Below are positions 43,732 through 52,829 of a stretch of 64,000 nt of DNA, piece after piece (positions within the stretch are counted from its first letter, which is position 1; each line of letters begins with the position of its first letter). The position numbers and the translations under genes were made by a program. The stretch spans positions 35,097-99,096 of the forward strand of contig JAEZUM010000058.1 in NCBI GenBank assembly GCA_023421075.1. Direction: 5' to 3'. The notes under the pieces are model-generated. The model had not been told where the DNA came from. It searched no databases and saw only the letters and a list, made by a program, of their open reading frames with translations. This stretch comes from Bacillota bacterium. Lineage in GTDB: Bacteria > Bacillota > Clostridia > Lachnospirales > Lachnospiraceae.

Positions 43732-45711
43732 ATGGAGTTTAAATTAGCATCGGAATATACACCTACCGGTGATCAGCCGGAAGCAATCAAAGCCCTGGTC
43801 GAAGGATTTCGAAGCGGTAATCAGTGTCAGACCCTTCTTGGTGTAACAGGCTCAGGTAAGACGTTTACGATGGCGAATGTCATACAGCAGATCCAGAAGC
43901 CTACCTTGGTTATTGCACATAATAAGACTTTGGCCGCCCAGCTGTATGGTGAATTCAAGGAATTCTTTCCCGAGAATGCGGTCGAGTATTTTGTAAGTTA
44001 TTATGATTATTATCAGCCGGAGGCATATGTACCCTCCACTGATACCTATATAGAGAAGGATTCCTCCATTAATGAGGAGATCGATAAGCTTCGCCATTCC
44101 GCTACGGCATCTCTGACTGAGCGTAAGGATGTTATTGTAATAGCCAGTGTATCTTGTATCTACGGCTTAGGTAGTCCGATTGATTATCAGAACATGGTGC
44201 TGTCCCTGCGTCCCGGTATGACGAAGGATCGGGATGAGGTTCTCAAGAAGCTGATCGAGATTCAATACGATCGTAACGATATGGATTTCAAACGAGGAAC
44301 CTTCCGGGTTCGCGGAGATGTTGTCGAAGTATTCCCCGCATCCTCTGCGGAGGTTGCGATCAGACTGGAATTCTTTGGTGATGAGGTGGAGAGAATTCTT
44401 GAGATTGACACCCTGACCGGTGAGATTAAGGGTAGTCTCGAGCATATGGTTATCTTCCCCGCTTCTCATTATGTTGTCGAGAAGGACAAGTTAGAGAAGG
44501 CGATTGTTAACATAGAGGAAGAACTGGAAGATCGAATTCGATATTTTAAGAGTGAGGACAAGCTGCTGGAGGCACAGAGAATCTCTGAACGTACGAACTT
44601 TGATATTGAGATGCTTCGCGAGACCGGCTTTTGTTCCGGTGTCGAGAATTATTCGAGGCACCTGACCGGTTTGGAGCCGGGGTGCCCGCCGCATACCTTA
44701 ATGGATTATTTTCCGGAGGATTTCATGATTATCGTAGATGAATCTCATATCACACTTCCCCAGATCAGGGGTATGTATGCCGGTGATCGTTCCCGCAAGA
44801 CCACATTGGTGGAATATGGCTTTCGTCTTCCCTCCGCTCTGGATAATCGACCACTTAATTTTGAGGAGTTCGAGAGTAAAATCAGCCAGATCATGTTCGT
44901 ATCCGCTACTCCCTCCGTATATGAAGCGGAGCATGAGCTACTGCGTACCGAGCAGGTAATCCGACCGACCGGACTCTTGGATCCGGAGATTTCGGTGCGA
45001 CCGGTTACTGGACAGATCGATGATCTCCTTGGTGAGATTAATAAAGAGGTAGCAAAGAAGAATAAAGTTCTGGTGACTACCTTGACGAAACGGATGGCAG
45101 AGGATCTTACGACCTACCTACGCGAGGTAGGGGTACGCGTGAAATATCTGCATTCCGATATTGATACCCTTGAGCGCTCTGAGATTATACGAGATATGCG
45201 TATGGACGTATTCGATGTATTGGTTGGTATTAACCTTCTCCGTGAAGGACTCGATATTCCTGAGGTTGGTTTGGTAGCTATTCTGGATGCGGATAAGGAA
45301 GGGTTCCTACGATCCGAGACCTCTTTGATACAGACCATCGGACGTGCTGCACGTAATGCAGAGGGACATGTTATCATGTATGCGGAACATGAGACAGATT
45401 CTATGAAACGGGCGATATCTGAAACGAATCGAAGACGACAGATACAACAGGCATACAATGAAGCGCATGGAATTACACCGACGACCATTGTGAAGAAGGT
45501 ACGTGATCTGATCAGTATCTCCAAGAAGGCCGAGAAGAACATGAAGGAAATGGAGAAGGACATCGAATCCATGACACGTCTGGAGCTGGAAGAGCTGGTG
45601 AAGACAGTGACCAGACAGATGCATACGGCTGCAGCAGAGCTCAACTTCGAATTGGCTGCTCAGCTGAGAGATAAGATGGTGGAGCTCAAGAAACAGCTGT
45701 TAGAATTATAA
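43732..45711 (+). CDS. uvrB: Excinuclease ABC subunit B
   Basis: 659 residues, the usual length. P-loop GVTGSGKTFTMANV, the DNA-gripping beta-hairpin region YYQPEAYVPSTDTYIEKDS, helicase motif VDESH, motif VI QTIGRAARN and the C-terminal UVR domain (ELVKTVTRQMHTAAAELNFE) for UvrC contact. It opens damaged DNA after UvrA loading. ATG 43732 was chosen from the match MEFKLASEYTPTGDQP and upstream GGAGG; an earlier in-frame ATG is not supported. uvrA follows after a repeat-rich gap of 209 bases. Confidence 0.97.
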   Translation: MEFKLASEYTPTGDQPEAIKALVEGFRSGNQCQTLLGVTGSGKTFTMANVIQQIQKPTLVIAHNKTLAAQLYGEFKEFFPENAVEYFVSYYDYYQPEAYVPSTDTYIEKDSSINEEIDKLRHSATASLTERKDVIVIASVSCIYGLGSPIDYQNMVLSLRPGMTKDRDEVLKKLIEIQYDRNDMDFKRGTFRVRGDVVEVFPASSAEVAIRLEFFGDEVERILEIDTLTGEIKGSLEHMVIFPASHYVVEKDKLEKAIVNIEEELEDRIRYFKSEDKLLEAQRISERTNFDIEMLRETGFCSGVENYSRHLTGLEPGCPPHTLMDYFPEDFMIIVDESHITLPQIRGMYAGDRSRKTTLVEYGFRLPSALDNRPLNFEEFESKISQIMFVSATPSVYEAEHELLRTEQVIRPTGLLDPEISVRPVTGQIDDLLGEINKEVAKKNKVLVTTLTKRMAEDLTTYLREVGVRVKYLHSDIDTLERSEIIRDMRMDVFDVLVGINLLREGLDIPEVGLVAILDADKEGFLRSETSLIQTIGRAARNAEGHVIMYAEHETDSMKRAISETNRRRQIQQAYNEAHGITPTTIVKKVRDLISISKKAEKNMKEMEKDIESMTRLELEELVKTVTRQMHTAAAELNFELAAQLRDKMVELKKQLLEL

Positions 45712-45754
45712 TAGTAGGCAGAAGTGAAATTTGATATATATGAGCAATAAGAAA

Positions 45755-45878
45755 TTTAGGAATATAAGAAATATAGAGCTATGAGAATTATATAGCTATA
45801 AGATATGAGAAATATAGAGTTATAAGAAAAATAAGAGCTATCAGAAATACAAGAGCTATCAGAAATACAAGAGCCTAC
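45755..45878 (+). repeat. Degenerate short tandem repeats between uvrB and uvrA
   Basis: AAGAGCTATCAGAAATAC occurs twice exactly in tandem (45833-45850, 45851-45868). Looser copies of ATAGAGYTATRAGAAAT fill the region upstream. The repeats are AT-rich and non-coding, typical of slippage-prone minisatellite DNA. Confidence 0.7.
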
Positions 45879-45920
45879 GTTATCAATATACTTAGAAAGA
45901 GTCGCATTATAGGTGATATT

Positions 45921-48758
45921 ATGTCAGATAAGAAGAATTATATAAGAATCAGAGGAGCTAAGGAGAATAATCTGAAGAACATTGACCTGGAGATACCCAG
46001 AGATCAATTTGTGGTATTAACCGGTCTAAGTGGTTCCGGTAAGTCCTCCCTGGCCTTTGATACGATCTATGCGGAAGGACAGAGAAGATATATGGAATCC
46101 CTGTCTTCCTATGCTAGACAATTCCTTGGGCAGATGGAGAAGCCGAATGTAGAGAGCATTGAAGGCTTGCCTCCGGCCATCTCCATTGATCAGAAGTCAA
46201 CGAATCGTAATCCCAGATCCACGGTAGGAACCGTTACGGAGATCTATGATTACTTTCGTCTGCTCTATGCAAGAATCGGAATACCTCATTGTCCTGAGTG
46301 TGGCAAGGAGATCCGGAAGCAGACTGTAGATCAGATGGTAGACGAGATTATGAGTCTGCCTCAGGGGACGAAGATTCAGCTCCTTGCACCGGTTGTCCGT
46401 GGACGTAAGGGTGAACATGTTAAGTTATTTGAGCAGGCGAAGCGCAGCGGTTATGTCAGAGTAAGAGTAGATGGAAATCTTTATGAGCTTACCGAAGAGA
46501 TTAAGCTGGAGAAGAATAATAAGCACAATATTGAGATTATCGTAGATCGTCTTGTAGTGAAGGAAGGAATCGAGAAGAGATTAACGGATTCCATCGAGAA
46601 TGTTTTAAAGCTGGCAGAGGGCTTATTGTATGTTGATGTCATTGACGGAGAGCAGTATACCTTCAGTCAGAACTTTGCCTGTCCGGATTGCGGTATTAGT
46701 ATAGAAGAGATTGAACCAAGAAATTTCTCCTTCAATAATCCGTTTGGAGCTTGTCCGGAGTGCCATGGTATTGGAATCAAGATGGAATTTGCCGAGGAGC
46801 TGATGATCAGTGATCCCTCCAAGAGTATTATTGACGGCGCAATCGCAGTACCCGGATGGCAGTCCGTATGTGATAAAGGAAGCTATTCCAGATGCATGAT
46901 GGAAGCACTGGCGAAGGAATATAACTTTGATTTAAGCACTCCTTATGAGAAGCTGTCCGATGAAGTACGCCATATGTTTATCTATGGAACGGATGGCAAG
47001 TCGGTGAAGGTGCATTATCGTGGCCAACGTGGGGTCGGAGTATATGATGTGGTCTTTGAGGGCTTGATTCGTAATGTAGAGCGCCGTTATCGAGAGACCG
47101 GATCAGAAGCTGCCAAGCAGGATTATGAGAGCTTTATGCTGACGACACCCTGTAACGTATGTCATGGTAAGCGTCTGAAGAAGGAAGCTCTGGCGGTTAC
47201 TGTAGGTGATAAGAATATTGCTGATGTAACGGAGTATGCAATTCATCAATTGGCACATTTCATGGAGAATCTTAAACTTAGCTCCATGCAGCTTAAGATT
47301 GGTGAGATAGTACTCAAGGAGATCAAGGCACGTATTAATTTCTTATTGGATGTGGGTCTCGATTATCTGACCTTATCCAGAGCAACCGGAACCTTGTCCG
47401 GTGGTGAGGCACAGAGAATTCGTCTTGCAACCCAGATTGGATCCGGACTGGTAGGGGTAGCCTATATCCTGGACGAGCCTAGTATCGGTCTGCATCAGCG
47501 AGATAATGATAAACTACTTAAGACCTTGAAGAACCTGATGGATCTTGGAAATACACTGATTGTAGTGGAACATGATGAAGATACGATGTTCGCGGCGGAT
47601 TATATCGTCGACATTGGACCGGGGGCCGGAGAACATGGCGGAGAGGTTGTTGCCGTGGGTAAGGCGGAGGATATCATGAAGGCCGAGAATTCCATCACCG
47701 GTGCTTACCTAAGCGGGCGATTGAAGATACCGGTACCGAAGAAGAGAAGAAAGCCCACAGGCTACCTGTCCATTAAGGGTGCCACTGAGAATAATCTGAA
47801 GAACATTAATGTCGATATTCCTTTGGGGGTTATGACCTGTGTGACCGGTGTATCCGGTTCCGGTAAGAGCTCCCTGGTTACCGAGATTTTATATAAGAGA
47901 TTAGCCAGAGATCTGAATCGTGCACGCTGCATTCCCGGCAAGCATGCTCAGATGATAGGTATCGAGAATCTGGATAAAGTCATTGATATAGACCAGTCGC
48001 CGATCGGCAGAACACCGCGATCCAATCCGGCTACTTATACCGGAGTATTTGACCAGATCAGAGACCTTTTTGCTTCAACACAGGATGCTAAGATGAGGGG
48101 ATATTCCAAGGGACGCTTCAGCTTTAATGTGAAGGGCGGTCGTTGTGAAGCCTGCAGCGGAGACGGTATCCTGAAGATTGAGATGAACTTCCTGCCGGAT
48201 ATCTATGTACCCTGTGAGGTTTGTGGCGGTAAGAGATATAACAGAGAGACTCTGGATGTTCATTATAAGGGCAAGAACATTCACGATGTATTAAATATGA
48301 CCATTGAAGAGGCAGTTCATTTCTTTGAGAATGTTCCTTCCATCCGCAGAAAGATTGAGACCCTGAATGATGTAGGCTTATCTTATCTGCGTCTGGGACA
48401 TCCTTCCACCTCTTTATCCGGTGGTGAAGCACAGAGAATTAAGCTGGCTACCGAATTAAGCAAGCGTAGTACCGGCAAGACCATTTATATCCTTGACGAG
48501 CCTACCACCGGTTTGCATTTTGCGGATGTTCATAAGCTGATCGATATCCTGAAGCGCTTCTCTGATTCAGGCAATACTGTAGTTGTTATTGAACATAATC
48601 TTGATGTGATTAAGACAGCAGATTATATCATTGATATCGGTCCGGAGGGTGGCGACAAGGGTGGAACTGTAATAGCCAAAGGTACACCGGAGGAGATTGC
48701 AAAGAATAAGAATTCTTATACCGGTATTTATGTTAAGAAATCTCTGGAGAACAGATAA
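45921..48758 (+). CDS. uvrA: Excinuclease ABC subunit A
   Basis: 945 residues, canonical. Walker A motifs GLSGSGKSSLAFDTIYAEGQ and GVSGSGKSSLVTEI, signatures LSGGEAQRIRLA and LSGGEAQRIKLA, and all zinc modules intact (CPECGKEI; CPDCG with CPECHG; CEACSGDG with CEVCGG). It scans DNA for lesions and loads UvrB. It lies directly after uvrB, which marks it as the repair enzyme, in contrast with the paralogue at 20589. A TAGGTGAT site precedes the ATG. Confidence 0.97.
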   Translation: MSDKKNYIRIRGAKENNLKNIDLEIPRDQFVVLTGLSGSGKSSLAFDTIYAEGQRRYMESLSSYARQFLGQMEKPNVESIEGLPPAISIDQKSTNRNPRSTVGTVTEIYDYFRLLYARIGIPHCPECGKEIRKQTVDQMVDEIMSLPQGTKIQLLAPVVRGRKGEHVKLFEQAKRSGYVRVRVDGNLYELTEEIKLEKNNKHNIEIIVDRLVVKEGIEKRLTDSIENVLKLAEGLLYVDVIDGEQYTFSQNFACPDCGISIEEIEPRNFSFNNPFGACPECHGIGIKMEFAEELMISDPSKSIIDGAIAVPGWQSVCDKGSYSRCMMEALAKEYNFDLSTPYEKLSDEVRHMFIYGTDGKSVKVHYRGQRGVGVYDVVFEGLIRNVERRYRETGSEAAKQDYESFMLTTPCNVCHGKRLKKEALAVTVGDKNIADVTEYAIHQLAHFMENLKLSSMQLKIGEIVLKEIKARINFLLDVGLDYLTLSRATGTLSGGEAQRIRLATQIGSGLVGVAYILDEPSIGLHQRDNDKLLKTLKNLMDLGNTLIVVEHDEDTMFAADYIVDIGPGAGEHGGEVVAVGKAEDIMKAENSITGAYLSGRLKIPVPKKRRKPTGYLSIKGATENNLKNINVDIPLGVMTCVTGVSGSGKSSLVTEILYKRLARDLNRARCIPGKHAQMIGIENLDKVIDIDQSPIGRTPRSNPATYTGVFDQIRDLFASTQDAKMRGYSKGRFSFNVKGGRCEACSGDGILKIEMNFLPDIYVPCEVCGGKRYNRETLDVHYKGKNIHDVLNMTIEEAVHFFENVPSIRRKIETLNDVGLSYLRLGHPSTSLSGGEAQRIKLATELSKRSTGKTIYILDEPTTGLHFADVHKLIDILKRFSDSGNTVVVIEHNLDVIKTADYIIDIGPEGGDKGGTVIAKGTPEEIAKNKNSYTGIYVKKSLENR

Positions 48759-48833
48759 GATACGATGCCGCCCGGATTGATAAACATTGTTTTCAATCAT
48801 GAATCACAAGAGATGGCAGAATGGAGTATTAAT

Positions 48834-49415
48834 ATGGAGAACAGTTTCTACGCGATGATATCCAGAATGAAGTATATAGAACGTTGGGCATTGATGCGTA
48901 ATTCTATAACAGAGAATATCAGCGAGCATTCGCTGGAGGTCAGTATCCTGGCCCATGCTCTGGCAATTATCAGCAATGAGCGTCTGGGTAAACAGCTGAA
49001 TGCCGAGAAGGCAGCCTTGATCGGTATTTACCATGATGCAACCGAGATTATCACCGGAGATATGCCAACTCCGATTAAATATTTTAATGAGAGTATCCAG
49101 GGAGCCTTCAAGGCGGTGGAACACGCTGCGGCGGAGCGTCTTCTTAGTATGCTTCCGGAGGATATTCGAAAAAGCTACGATTCGATATTTTTTCCCAAGG
49201 AGGAGGAAGCTTACCTGTGGAAGCTGGTCAAGGCGGCGGATAAGCTTTCCGCCTTGATCAAATGCATTGAGGAAAGAAAGGCAGGTAACACCGAATTCAT
49301 CAGTGCAGAGAAATCGTTGCGTGAAATATTAGAATCTATGATGTTAGAGGAAGTTAATATTTTTATGAAGGAATTCTTACCGGCATACGATAAGACCTTA
49401 GATGAACTTAATTAG
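48834..49415 (+). CDS. HD-domain 5'-deoxynucleotidase, YfbR type
   Basis: 193 residues, near the 199 of E. coli YfbR. It matches throughout: RMKYIERWALMRN, ENISEHSLEVSILAHALA, IGIYHDATEIITGDMPTPIK and VKAADKLSALIKCIEE. Metal ligands His32, His67, Asp68 and the later Asp are present. It dephosphorylates deoxynucleoside 5'-monophosphates. Start ATG 48834 has GGAG seven bases upstream; a longer frame begins at 48765 but its 23 extra residues are not conserved. It follows uvrA by 75 bases. Confidence 0.88.
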   Translation: MENSFYAMISRMKYIERWALMRNSITENISEHSLEVSILAHALAIISNERLGKQLNAEKAALIGIYHDATEIITGDMPTPIKYFNESIQGAFKAVEHAAAERLLSMLPEDIRKSYDSIFFPKEEEAYLWKLVKAADKLSALIKCIEERKAGNTEFISAEKSLREILESMMLEEVNIFMKEFLPAYDKTLDELN

Positions 49416-49521
49416 CAACCATTGGTTGACAAAATGTCATTCTTAGTTGGTGGAAATAGTCATTGATTTTCGATATGCTGATTCATGAAGTATTCATCAT
49501 GATGAAAGGCGAGGATTCGAT

Positions 49522-50199
49522 ATGAAGTTTCAGGAAAAAATAAGTCAGATCAGAAAAGAGAAGGGATTATCGCAGGAGGAGCTGGCGGAGAAGGTTGGAG
49601 TATCCAGACAGGCGGTTGCGAAATGGGAGGCCGGCTTAAGCTATCCGGATGTAGAGAATCTAATTGCACTAAGCTCCTTATTCCAGGTTAGTATTGATAG
49701 TATGCTCAGGGCGGACGAAGAAGGTTGTAGTAGCTACGAACCGACGAAGAAGCGAATATTGAGCGATGAGATGGTTGCCTTTCTATGCAAAGCGAAGAAG
49801 GAATGCTATGCAGGTCAAGATAATCAGGTGGCATCCACCAGGCCCTGTTCTTATGACTATCGATATGCAGAAGGGGATTATACCTATTTGGATACATACT
49901 TTGGCGGTGAGAAGTTCATCGGGGAAGAAGTGTTATATGCAAAGGAAACTCCGATTTATTCGATGAATTATGTAGGCAGGGTGCTTGGTGACGGTTTTTC
50001 CGGTGCTTTTCTGAAGGAAGCATTATTATTGGTACCGGAGGAATATCCTTACCGTGGCCCCTATATCTACAAGAACGGAGATTATTCCTACCATTGTATC
50101 GTGAATGGGGACATTGAGTGGTTTCAAGGTTATGAGGAGATTTTTTTGCATAATAATCGAATTTATGAATGTCATTTTCATGGGGGAATCATTAAGTAA
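49522..50199 (+). CDS. XRE-type HTH protein with DUF5680 domain
   Basis: 225 residues. Residues 1-65 are a Cro/CI HTH (IRKEKGLSQEELAEKVGVSR, QAVAKWEAGLSYPDVENL). The rest is a DUF5680-type domain (YRYAEGDYTYLDTYFGGEKF, GEEVLYAKETPIYSMNYVGR), of unknown function. A small soluble regulator, probably autoregulatory. GAAAGGCGAGG precedes the ATG. It lies 99 bases before an AlkZ-like gene. Confidence 0.83.
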   Translation: MKFQEKISQIRKEKGLSQEELAEKVGVSRQAVAKWEAGLSYPDVENLIALSSLFQVSIDSMLRADEEGCSSYEPTKKRILSDEMVAFLCKAKKECYAGQDNQVASTRPCSYDYRYAEGDYTYLDTYFGGEKFIGEEVLYAKETPIYSMNYVGRVLGDGFSGAFLKEALLLVPEEYPYRGPYIYKNGDYSYHCIVNGDIEWFQGYEEIFLHNNRIYECHFHGGIIK

Positions 50200-50298
50200 C
50201 TGAACAAGGATATGCTAGGATAGCTTCCTTGAAGAAATCTAACGTAGGTTGAGTTTCTGAAATGGGATCTATATTTAAAAAGAGTGGGGGAGCAGAAG

Positions 50299-51021
50299 AT
50301 GATTGAAATTGATGGAAAATGGATTATGGAAGGACTAGATCGAAATGATGACAGAAGAATCAAAACCAGTACAGAACTAACGGATTTCATCAATGATTTT
50401 GGCTTCCTACCACTTTTTAAGAATACGGTGCCCGGCTTTTCGGTCGAAGAGATGTCAGCAGCCCAGGGCTGGTTTGGCGGTATTGCAGGAGAAGACCCCT
50501 GGGAGTGGCGTGAAGTGATTGCAGAAGAGGGTAAGCTTGCCTATGGGAAGCTCTTTGCGAACAGAGCAGGCTTTATATCCAGAGAATGGTATCCGGTATT
50601 TGCAGCTTATCGAAGAAATGGTTACGATTTTGACAGCAGATATGAGGATGGCTTGGCGAGCTACCGAGCAAAGAAGATCATGGATGTTCTCGACCAGGTC
50701 GACGTGATCCCCTCCAACGAGCTTAAGGCGGCCGCAGGCTTTGGAAAGGGCGGAGAGAAGGGCTTTGAAGGCGTTATGACCCAGCTTCAGATGCAGACCT
50801 ATATTACGGTGCAAAGCTTTCGCCGCAGAGTGAATAAGAAGAATGAGGAATATGGTTGGTCCGTAGCTAATTTTACCTTAAGCGAGAAGCTATTTGGTGC
50901 GGAACATGTTCGATCTCAATATCATCTATCTCAAACAGAGGCAAAACAGAGAATTATGGACCGAGTTATTGCAAAGCTTCCGGCTGCAGATGCTTCCGAG
51001 ATTGAGAAGATTATTCGTTAG
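50299..51021 (+). CDS. AlkZ-related DNA-glycosylase-like protein
   Basis: 240 residues, soluble. The sequence MIEIDGKWIMEGLDRND and the region FGGIAGEDPWEWREVIAEEG recall clostridial proteins annotated as AlkZ-related; AlkZ enzymes remove bulky alkylated or crosslinked bases. The catalytic Gln-x-Gln of AlkZ may correspond to TQLQMQTYI, but this is tentative. ATG 50299 has GGGGGAG six bases upstream. The preceding XRE/DUF5680 gene may regulate it. A strong terminator follows. Confidence 0.55.
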   Translation: MIEIDGKWIMEGLDRNDDRRIKTSTELTDFINDFGFLPLFKNTVPGFSVEEMSAAQGWFGGIAGEDPWEWREVIAEEGKLAYGKLFANRAGFISREWYPVFAAYRRNGYDFDSRYEDGLASYRAKKIMDVLDQVDVIPSNELKAAAGFGKGGEKGFEGVMTQLQMQTYITVQSFRRRVNKKNEEYGWSVANFTLSEKLFGAEHVRSQYHLSQTEAKQRIMDRVIAKLPAADASEIEKIIR

Positions 51022-51104
51022 GTTAGAAACAACTCTATATGAAAGACCTTGTGTACATGCGATAATAGATATCGCTTAAACAAATAGGAATTAGGATCAA
51101 GTGG

Positions 51105-51143
51105 TCACCAGCAAATTTTACTCTATTTGCCGGTGATTTTTTT
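51105..51143 (+). terminator. Terminator after the AlkZ-like gene
   Basis: TCACCAGCAAAT pairs with ATTTGCCGGTGA (one mismatch) around an 8-base loop, followed by seven T. In 51144-51415 I see nothing else definite. Confidence 0.88.
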
Positions 51144-51415
51144 AATCGTTCATGATATGTATATTAAGTCTGCAAACTGACATTTTTGATTCGTTTATCA
51201 TGAATTCTGAGGTTGCATCACACATTTCAGAAATTCTGAATTATTTCTTAAGATTATGGGAAATAGTCCTAGAGGGTTGCAGAAATCTCATTAAAAATGT
51301 ATAATAAGGGTAATTAATGAGATAAAAACCATTTAGAATGTAAAAAGATGGAATGAAAATTGTGATAACAACGTTGATGAAAGCTGAGACTTTATAGTGG
51401 AAAGGAGTACATAAC

Positions 51416-52552
51416 ATGATTACTGACAATGCACATAAGGAGGCACGAAGTAACTTCGAACCTTTCAAGTATATAATATCGTTATTCTTATTCGCCGTAC
51501 TTCTGCTGGTTTGGGATAAACCCACCACTGCATTGGCTACTTCTGCGACCGGAACTTCGGTTAATGTTTTTGTAGACTATGCGGAAGAGACTGCAAGAGT
51601 GACAGCCGGTACCGGAGGTAGTACCAGATACTATATCAGTACCGATAACAAGAAGACTTGGGAAGATGTGAAATACCCGGACGGAGTAGTGGATATCTCA
51701 GGATTGTTATCTGCGAAAGCGGTGGACATACATTTCAAAGGGAATAAAGATACTGCAGTAAAAACAGTTACCTTAATGGCAGAACCCAATAATGTAACAG
51801 CAGTTTATGGAATTAAGGATGGAGTTGGTTCGATTACCACTTCTGTCTCCGGAGCAGCAATCGAATATCGCAAAGGACCGAATGGGAACTGGAAGACTAC
51901 CACGGGTGCTATTCCAACATACCTATATGAAGTGAAGGGTGCAACCCTACAGTTTCGTTCTACTGCAAATACGGGTATGCGTGCCGGTAAGATTATTACT
52001 ATAAAGATACCGAAGAGACCGGCTCCTCCGTCATTGAAGGTGGATGGAAGCAAGCTCTTGCTTACCGGTGTAAAGGCCAATGAAACTCAGTATTTTAACC
52101 CGGACAGCAGCAAATGGGAATATGTCACCACAGATCCGAAAGTGAAGACAGTCACCTTAAATACCCTGTCCAAAATTAGCCCGAGTGCAAATATAGCTAT
52201 GCCGGCAGGTGCTTATGAGTTTCGAAATTATTATGGAGATAAGAAAGTAGTGTCCGGTGTTCGGTTAATTGAGGTTCCTGTACAGCCTACCTGTCCCGAG
52301 ACCATCAAGCTGGAAGGTAATACACTTACCATCACGGATGCAGCAAATCGTGCATTTGAATATAGTATATTAACGAGTACCGATATCTTCAATGCAGCGA
52401 CAATGAAGTGGACCTCTGCTCCTGCCAATAAAGCAATCCTAATATCGAAAGCATATTCGACCAATCGTATCTTTGTACGATTAAAGAGTACAACGGATAA
52501 AAGTAAGATTGTAACTCCGGCATCTACTTATATTGTATTGACGGTGAAATAG
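51416..52552 (+). CDS. Secreted repeat protein of unknown function
   Basis: 378 residues. An atypical N-terminus with a hydrophobic stretch at about 20-33 (ISLFLFAVLLLVW) followed by ALATSATG, probably a signal peptide. The mature part is Thr/Lys/Val-rich and beta-rich. Related blocks recur, for example PAPPSLKVDGSKLLLTGV and PTCPETIKLEGNTLTITDA, suggesting Ig-like or S-layer-type domains. No sortase motif, lipobox or SLH domain is evident. GGAAAGGAG precedes the ATG. It may be a cell-surface or matrix protein. The gene has its own terminator. Confidence 0.62.
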   Translation: MITDNAHKEARSNFEPFKYIISLFLFAVLLLVWDKPTTALATSATGTSVNVFVDYAEETARVTAGTGGSTRYYISTDNKKTWEDVKYPDGVVDISGLLSAKAVDIHFKGNKDTAVKTVTLMAEPNNVTAVYGIKDGVGSITTSVSGAAIEYRKGPNGNWKTTTGAIPTYLYEVKGATLQFRSTANTGMRAGKIITIKIPKRPAPPSLKVDGSKLLLTGVKANETQYFNPDSSKWEYVTTDPKVKTVTLNTLSKISPSANIAMPAGAYEFRNYYGDKKVVSGVRLIEVPVQPTCPETIKLEGNTLTITDAANRAFEYSILTSTDIFNAATMKWTSAPANKAILISKAYSTNRIFVRLKSTTDKSKIVTPASTYIVLTVK

Positions 52553-52625
52553 TAGGTTGGGGAAGAGAAGAGATAAGATAAGAAAGATAAAAAGAGAAAG
52601 ATAAAAAAGAAAGATAAAAAAGAAG

Positions 52626-52658
52626 GCCGTACAGAAGAAATTCTGTACGGCTTGTTTT
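52626..52658 (+). terminator. Terminator of the secreted-protein gene
   Basis: GCCGTACAGAA and TTCTGTACGGC form an 11-bp perfect stem with a GAAA tetraloop, then TTGTTTT. Confidence 0.92.
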
Positions 52659-52679
52659 ATAAGCGGGAAGATGAAGTGC

Positions 52680-52824
52680 AAAGCTACAAGCCTGCTTTAG
52701 TTGCCAGCCGCTACGCGACTGTCAACACGCGGGCTGGCGCCCGCTTGTCACAAATAAAAGCTTCCTTACAAGAGCAAGCTCTTGCAGGAAGCTTTGTATT
52801 TATGACGAGCAGGCTTGTAGCTTT
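52680..52824 (-). terminator. Three-way foldback at the end of guaA
   Basis: A 17-bp perfect outer stem (52680-52696 with 52808-52824, core GCTACAAGCCTGC) encloses two hairpins: GCCAGCC/GGCTGGC and AAAGCTTCCT/AGGAAGCTTT with AAGAGC/GCTCTT inside. On the minus strand the second ends in CTTTTATTT, a terminator for guaA. Confidence 0.75.
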
Positions 52825-52829
52825 CGCGA

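Noticed and set aside
48765..48833. Longer start for the YfbR-type gene
   Set aside because: The 23 extra residues do not match the family and GGAG lies just before the ATG at 48834.
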